Under the pieces are notes generated by a model. That model saw nothing but the letters and a program-made list of their open reading frames with translations. It searched no databases and was not told the origin of the DNA. This document shows positions 41,210 through 45,718 of a stretch of 45,718 nt of DNA, in pieces. Each line of letters opens with the position of its first letter. The first letter of the stretch is position 1. Source of the stretch: Hungatella sp. (GTDB lineage: Bacteria; Bacillota; Clostridia; Lachnospirales; Lachnospiraceae); assembly GCA_022796015.1 (NCBI GenBank), contig JAAWHU010000022.1, forward strand, positions 1 through 45,718. Direction: 5' to 3'. A program made the position numbers and the translations under genes.

Positions 41210-42258
41210 CAGAGGGAAAAACAGATATCAAGTCCCTGACTCTGGAAGAACTGAAGGCTCAGATGACAGAGCGGGGAGAAAAGCCCTTTCGGGCAAAGCA
41301 GGTTTACGAGTGGCTCCATGTGAAGCTGGCAGATTCCTTTGACAGCATGACTAATCTGTCCGGCAAGCTGAGGCAGGAGCTGTCCCGAGACTATGAGCTG
41401 GTATGCTTACAGAAGGTTGACGTAAGAATATCAAAGACGGATGGCACCAGGAAATATCTCTTCGGCCTAGGGGACGGCAATGTAATCGAGAGTGTACTTA
41501 TGAAATATAAGCATGGCAATTCCGTGTGTATTTCCTCCCAGGTGGGGTGCCGCATGGGCTGCCGTTTTTGTGCTTCTACCCTGGAGGGCCTTGAGAGGAA
41601 CCTTCTCCCATCGGAGATGCTGGACCAGGTTTACTGGATTCAGAAGGATACGGGGGAGCGGGTGTCCAATGTGGTTGTCATGGGAAGCGGGGAACCCTTG
41701 GATAATTATGATAATCTGGTGCGGTTTATCCGGATGCTCTGTGACGAGAACGGGCTGAATATGAGCCAGAGAAACATTACGGTGTCCACCTGCGGGATCG
41801 TCCCCGGAATCGAGAGATTAGGGGAGGAAGGCCTGGCGGTCACGCTGGCCCTGTCCCTCCACGCCCCAAGTGATGAGGTGAGAAGGAACCTTATGCCTGT
41901 GGCTAACCGCTATGGCCTGAGGGAGGTACTTGCCGCCTGCAGAATGTATTTTAAAAAGACAGGAAGACGCCTTACCTTTGAGTACAGCTTGGTGAAGGGG
42001 GTCAATGACAATCTGAGAGAGGCAAAGGCTTTGGCGGAGCTGATTAAGGATGAGCAGGCCCATGTAAATCTGATTCCCGTCAATCCCATAAAGGAACGGG
42101 ACTATGTGCAGTCCGATGGAAGAACCATAGAGGAATTTAAACATTATCTGGAGAAAAGGGGAATTAACGTTACCATCAGGCGGGAAATGGGCCGGGACAT
42201 CGGAGGCGCCTGCGGCCAGCTGAGGAAAAGCTTTTTGGAAAAGGAAAAGGAGGGATGA
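41206..42258 (+). CDS. rlmN: dual-specificity 23S rRNA m2A2503 / tRNA A37 methyltransferase RlmN
   Basis: 350 residues of the radical-SAM family. CRMGCRFCAS at about 115-124 gives the CxxxCxxC cluster site, and the C-terminal GGACGQL holds the second active Cys (about 335). MGSGEPLDNYDN and TVSTCGIVPGIERL are RlmN signatures. It methylates C2 of A2503 in 23S rRNA. The N-terminal KPFRAKQVYEWLHVK binds RNA. The start ATG 41206 overlaps the rsmB stop in the four-base ATGA form, so the two rRNA methylases are translationally coupled. The stop is three bases before the phosphatase gene. Confidence 0.97.
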   Translation: MTEGKTDIKSLTLEELKAQMTERGEKPFRAKQVYEWLHVKLADSFDSMTNLSGKLRQELSRDYELVCLQKVDVRISKTDGTRKYLFGLGDGNVIESVLMKYKHGNSVCISSQVGCRMGCRFCASTLEGLERNLLPSEMLDQVYWIQKDTGERVSNVVVMGSGEPLDNYDNLVRFIRMLCDENGLNMSQRNITVSTCGIVPGIERLGEEGLAVTLALSLHAPSDEVRRNLMPVANRYGLREVLAACRMYFKKTGRRLTFEYSLVKGVNDNLREAKALAELIKDEQAHVNLIPVNPIKERDYVQSDGRTIEEFKHYLEKRGINVTIRREMGRDIGGACGQLRKSFLEKEKEG

Positions 42259-42261
42259 GAG

Positions 42262-43008
42262 ATGGAAGCATATGCACTTACGGATACGGGCCGGGTGAGA
42301 GAACGGAACCAGGACTATATCTTTTTTTCATCGGATCCTGTAGGAGGCTTGGAGAACCTGCTTTTGGTGGCTGACGGCATGGGAGGCCACAATGCGGGGG
42401 ACTATGCGTCCCGCTTCGTCGTGGAAGAACTTAATACTTATGTGAGGCTCCACCAGGAGCTTTCCCCTGTGAAGCTTCTGAAAGAGGGAATCAGCCAGGC
42501 CAATGAAAGGCTTTATGAGAAATCTTTAGAAAGAATGGATTTGTCCGGCATGGGAACCACCCTTGTAGCCGCTACTGCCCAGGACGGGATCCTGTATGTG
42601 GCCAATATAGGCGACAGCCGCCTCTATCTCTATCGCGGAGGGCAGCTGAGGCAGATTACCAGAGACCACTCCTATGTGGAGGAGATGGTGGCCAAAGGCC
42701 AGATGGAGAGGAACAGCACAGCCTATCGGCGGAAGAAAAACATTATTACCAGGGCTCTTGGGATTGAGTATTCTGTAGAGATTGATTTCTTTGAGGAAGA
42801 GCTCATGCCGGGAGATCTGGTTCTCATGTGCTCTGACGGGTTAAGCAATATGGTGGAAGAGGAAAGGATGACCGAAATCCTGTCTCAGAATATGTCTTTA
42901 AAGGAAAAGGCAAAGAAGCTCTTAGAACAGGCCAATGAAAACGGCGGCTACGACAACATTGCGGTGATTGTGGCAGAGCCCTTGGTAAGTGAGGTGGGGC
43001 CATGTTAA
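42262..43008 (+). CDS. PP2C-family Ser/Thr protein phosphatase (Stp/PrpC type)
   Basis: 248 residues. Metal-binding PP2C motifs are complete: TGRVRERNQDY at the start, VADGMGGHNAGDYASR near 35-50, GTTLVAA, ANIGDSRLYLYR near 117, MCSDGLSNMV near 191, and GGYDNIAVIVAE at the end. It reverses phosphorylation by the adjacent PASTA kinase, whose gene overlaps by seven bases. The start ATG 42262 follows GGAGG in the end of rlmN. The pair acts in the cytoplasm on wall-synthesis and translation factors in other Firmicutes. Confidence 0.95.
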   Translation: MEAYALTDTGRVRERNQDYIFFSSDPVGGLENLLLVADGMGGHNAGDYASRFVVEELNTYVRLHQELSPVKLLKEGISQANERLYEKSLERMDLSGMGTTLVAATAQDGILYVANIGDSRLYLYRGGQLRQITRDHSYVEEMVAKGQMERNSTAYRRKKNIITRALGIEYSVEIDFFEEELMPGDLVLMCSDGLSNMVEEERMTEILSQNMSLKEKAKKLLEQANENGGYDNIAVIVAEPLVSEVGPC

Positions 43009-45086
43009 GAACAGGAATTTATCTTCAGGGCCGGTATGAGATCTTAGGCCTCATCGGTTCCGGGGGAATGTCTGAGGTATACAGGGCAAAATGCCATAAG
43101 CTCAACCGCGTGGTGGCGATTAAGGTGCTCAAGGAGGAGTTCAGCAGCGATGCAGGGTTTGTGGGCAAGTTCCGCATGGAAGCTCAGGCGGCGGCAGGCT
43201 TGTCTCATCCCAATATTGTCAATGTCTATGATGTGGTGGACGAGGGGAATATTCACGGGATCGTCATGGAGCTTATTGAGGGAATCACCTTAAAGAATTA
43301 TATTGCAAAAAAGGGAGTCCTGGAGATAAAAGAGGCGGTGGGAATCGCCATCCAGGTGGCCAAGGGAATCGCAGCCGCCCATGCACAGAAGATCATACAT
43401 AGGGATATTAAGCCCCAGAATATGCTGATCTCCAAGGATGGCAAGGTCAAGGTGGCGGATTTCGGTATTGCAAGAGCCGTGAGCGCTCAGACCATGACCT
43501 CCGAGGCCATGGGGTCTGTCCATTACATTTCTCCCGAGCAGGCCAGAGGAGGGTACAGTGATGAGCGCAGCGACATCTATTCTCTGGGAATCACCTTGTT
43601 TGAGATGGTCACAGGACTTTTGCCCTTTGAAGGGGATAATACGGTGACAGTGGCCTTAGCTCAGCTTCAGGAGCCCATCACCAGGCCCAGCATCTATAAC
43701 CAGGAGATTCCCATTAGCCTGGAAAAGATCATCCTCAAATGCACGGAGAAGAAGCCGGAGCGCAGGTACGGCCAGATTACGGATGTGATCGCAGACCTGC
43801 GCAGAATGCTGGTTCACCCTGATGAGGATTTTGTTCAGACTGCGCCTCCCGTGGACCTGGGGGCAGGAACCGTCATCATTAAAAAAGAAGAGCTCCAGGA
43901 GATCCGGGGGCGGGAGAACCACTCCTGGGAGGAAGCGGAGGAAGAGGACTGGGAAGAGGAACCGGCCAGAAAGGGGAACCGGCCCAGAGAAGATGATGTG
44001 AGCCCTAAATTTGAAAGGCTGCTTACGGCTCTGGGAGTTGTGATCGCCATCGTCATTGTGGCGGTTTTGATTGTTGTATTCTCCCGCCTGGGAGGATTGT
44101 TGAAATTCAGTTCAGATCCCCCTACGGCAGAGATTTATACCGAGACCGTAAAGCCCGAGGAAACCTTGAGCGATATGGAGGTGGAGGTACCGGATGTTCT
44201 GGAGCTTCCTGTGGATATTGCAGAGAGCAAGCTGAAGGAGAGCACCCTTGTCATGAAGGTAAGCGGGTATGAAGATTCCGATACGGTGGAAAAAGGCCGT
44301 GTGATCTCCCAGAACATAGGGGAAGGGACCATAGTAAAGAAATATTCCGTGATCAACGTGGTTGTGAGCAATGGCAGCGATCTTATTAAACTGGGGGATT
44401 TGTCCCTGGATGGCATGACTGCGGAGGCGGCCAAGCTTTTACTGGAGCAGAATAAACTGGTGGTGGAGCCTCAGATGGAATATCATGATACCATACAGGA
44501 GGGGCTGGTAATCCGCTTTGAGCCGGAACAGGCAAGGCCTGGGGAGAAGGTGAATCTCTACATCAGCGCAGGGCCTCTCTCTGCCATGAAGACCGTTCCT
44601 GTCATAAAAGAACTGCCGGAACAGGAGGCCATAGCCAGGCTGGCGGAGGCAGGCTTAACTCCGGGGCAGACGGCGGAGGAATTCCATGAGACCATCCCGG
44701 CAGGCACGGTGATCAGCCAGGGGGTGGAGCCAGGCACCCTGGTGAAAGAGGGAACGGTAGTCCCCTATACGGTGAGCAAAGGGGTTGAGGAGAAAAAATA
44801 TGTGGCTGCCATCAATGAGAATTACAGCCTCAGCAGCATGGTAGGCCCCGGCGGGTTGGATTCTAATGTGACAGTGTCAATCCGTCTGAAACAGATTGTT
44901 AATGATCACTTGGTGTATACGACCCTTATGGAACCCTCCACCTATCCGGCAAGTACGGTTGTTCCCGTTAATTTTACCAACATTGAAGGGGCGTTCGGAG
45001 TGGAAAACGGGGAGGTAGAGGTAATTAATTCAGATACAGGCGCGGTTCTGGCCACGTATCCGCTGAAGTTTGCGGAGTCTCAGTGA
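43002..45086 (+). CDS. prkC: PASTA-domain Ser/Thr kinase PrkC/Stk1
   Basis: 694 residues. The kinase domain (10-270) shows GSGGMSEVYRAK, VAIKVLKEEF, HRDIKPQNML, DFGIARA and SDIYSLGITLFEM. An acidic linker leads to one membrane segment at about 343-363 (LGVVIAIVIVAVLIVVF). Outside the cell are three PASTA repeats, about 395-460, 465-525 and 530-598, which bind muropeptide or lipid II, then an extra C-terminal region of about 90 residues (YVAAINENYSL to PLKFAESQ) with a beta-rich look. It senses wall material and controls growth and spore exit in relatives. The gene overlaps the phosphatase by seven bases. Three PASTA units are typical of the order. Confidence 0.96.
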   Translation: MLRTGIYLQGRYEILGLIGSGGMSEVYRAKCHKLNRVVAIKVLKEEFSSDAGFVGKFRMEAQAAAGLSHPNIVNVYDVVDEGNIHGIVMELIEGITLKNYIAKKGVLEIKEAVGIAIQVAKGIAAAHAQKIIHRDIKPQNMLISKDGKVKVADFGIARAVSAQTMTSEAMGSVHYISPEQARGGYSDERSDIYSLGITLFEMVTGLLPFEGDNTVTVALAQLQEPITRPSIYNQEIPISLEKIILKCTEKKPERRYGQITDVIADLRRMLVHPDEDFVQTAPPVDLGAGTVIIKKEELQEIRGRENHSWEEAEEEDWEEEPARKGNRPREDDVSPKFERLLTALGVVIAIVIVAVLIVVFSRLGGLLKFSSDPPTAEIYTETVKPEETLSDMEVEVPDVLELPVDIAESKLKESTLVMKVSGYEDSDTVEKGRVISQNIGEGTIVKKYSVINVVVSNGSDLIKLGDLSLDGMTAEAAKLLLEQNKLVVEPQMEYHDTIQEGLVIRFEPEQARPGEKVNLYISAGPLSAMKTVPVIKELPEQEAIARLAEAGLTPGQTAEEFHETIPAGTVISQGVEPGTLVKEGTVVPYTVSKGVEEKKYVAAINENYSLSSMVGPGGLDSNVTVSIRLKQIVNDHLVYTTLMEPSTYPASTVVPVNFTNIEGAFGVENGEVEVINSDTGAVLATYPLKFAESQ

Positions 45087-45108
45087 CAGGACAGGGAAGG
45101 GGAAATCT

Positions 45109-45718
45109 GTGACAGGAAAGATTGTGAAGGGAATCGCAGGATTTTATTATGTCCATGGAGAAGACGGCGTTATCTATGAGTGCAGGGCCAAGGGGATCTT
45201 TCGGAATAAAAAGATCAAGCCTTTGGTAGGTGATGATGTGGAGATTACCGTGCTGAACAGGGAGCCTCCGGAGGGTAATATTGACAGGATTCTGCCCAGG
45301 GCCAGCACGCTCATACGGCCTGCAGTGGCCAACATTGACCAGGCTTTGGTGGTATTTGCCGTGATGGATCCGGAACCGAATCTGAATCTTCTGGACCGCT
45401 TTCTGGTTCTTATGGAGAAAAACAGGATTCCGGTGACTCTGGCATTTAACAAGACCGATTTGGACAAAGAGGGGATAAGGCAGCGGTACCGGAGAATCTA
45501 TGAGCCGGCAGGATATCCGGTAATGTTTTTCAGCACCTATGAGAACACGGGGATCCATAAGATCAGAACCTACCTTGAGGGCAGAACCACGGCTCTGGCC
45601 GGCCCTTCAGGCGTGGGGAAGTCTTCCCTGACCAATCTCCTTATGCCTGAGGCCAACATGGAGACAGGGGCCATAAGCGAAAAGATAAAACGGGGAAAGC
45701 ATACTACCAGGCATTCGG
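45109..45718 (+). CDS. rsgA: ribosome small-subunit-dependent GTPase A, 5' part (cut by window edge)
   Basis: 203 codons visible, running off the right edge. The N-terminal OB fold (GKIVKGIAGFYYVHGEDG; KPLVGDDVEITVLN) is followed by the circularly permuted GTPase: G4 NKTD near 120 (FNKTDLDKEG) comes before the P-loop GPSGVGKSSLTNLL near 166-179, and the switch RGKHTTRHS closes the window. This order is diagnostic of RsgA/YjeQ, which checks 30S assembly. The start is GTG 45109, six bases after AAGGGG, 22 bases after prkC. Its place after prkC is the usual Firmicute order. Confidence 0.94.
   Translation, partial: MTGKIVKGIAGFYYVHGEDGVIYECRAKGIFRNKKIKPLVGDDVEITVLNREPPEGNIDRILPRASTLIRPAVANIDQALVVFAVMDPEPNLNLLDRFLVLMEKNRIPVTLAFNKTDLDKEGIRQRYRRIYEPAGYPVMFFSTYENTGIHKIRTYLEGRTTALAGPSGVGKSSLTNLLMPEANMETGAISEKIKRGKHTTRHS

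Overview
The window is chromosomal DNA from a low-to-mid GC anaerobic Firmicute, most likely a gut Lachnospiraceae member of the Enterocloster / Lachnoclostridium type. This is inferred from strong AGGAGG ribosome sites, TTGACA/TATAAT promoters with 17-18 bp spacers, a DUF5717 giant protein, formate-tetrahydrofolate ligase next to ftsK, and the Firmicute order priA-def-fmt-yugP-rsmB-rlmN-stp-prkC-rsgA. I saw no rRNA, tRNA, CRISPR array, prophage or full-length insertion sequence. The first and last genes run off the window.

Layout. 1-4.3 kb: the 3' part of a DUF5717 gene, a nitroreductase-like gene, and a NifX/NifB-type protein with a His/Cys-rich tail. 4.3-5.8 kb: a PD-(D/E)XK (Rpn/transposase-type) nuclease gene behind a strong promoter and an approximately 250-nt leader that folds into several hairpins. 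5.9-13.1 kb: an accessory metabolic block with a DeoR-type regulator, a shortened P-loop kinase, an NhaC-type antiporter, and an operon for a three-part cytoplasmic molybdenum/tungsten oxidoreductase (FAD subunit, molybdopterin subunit, four-cluster ferredoxin). Two inverted copies of a ~210-bp MITE-like element bracket the regulator-kinase-NhaC part; one has a 9-bp target duplication and fills nearly all of the space in front of the oxidoreductase operon.

13.2-17.1 kb: purine genes purE-purM-purN, a terminator, a 59-codon gene on the other strand, and purD. 17.2-20.1 kb: a Nudix hydrolase, a SEC-C protein, a methyltransferase and hslO. 20.1-24.9 kb: yitT, then a LysR regulator divergent from a YfcC-type transporter and an M20 peptidase, a compact uptake-and-hydrolysis unit that carries a third, partial MITE end. 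25.0-27.0 kb: a cold-shock protein with a leader that can form two exclusive hairpins, a DUF5662 protein and an EamA exporter.

27.1-45.7 kb is housekeeping: tepA-ftsK, fhs, then tightly overlapping murE-murF-priA-def-fmt-yugP-rsmB-rlmN-stp-prkC-rsgA, which joins wall synthesis, replication restart, translation start and maturation, rRNA methylation and the Ser/Thr kinase-phosphatase pair. The most unusual material lies between 4.2 and 13.1 kb: the structured leader, the MITE family and the oxidoreductase operon of unknown substrate.
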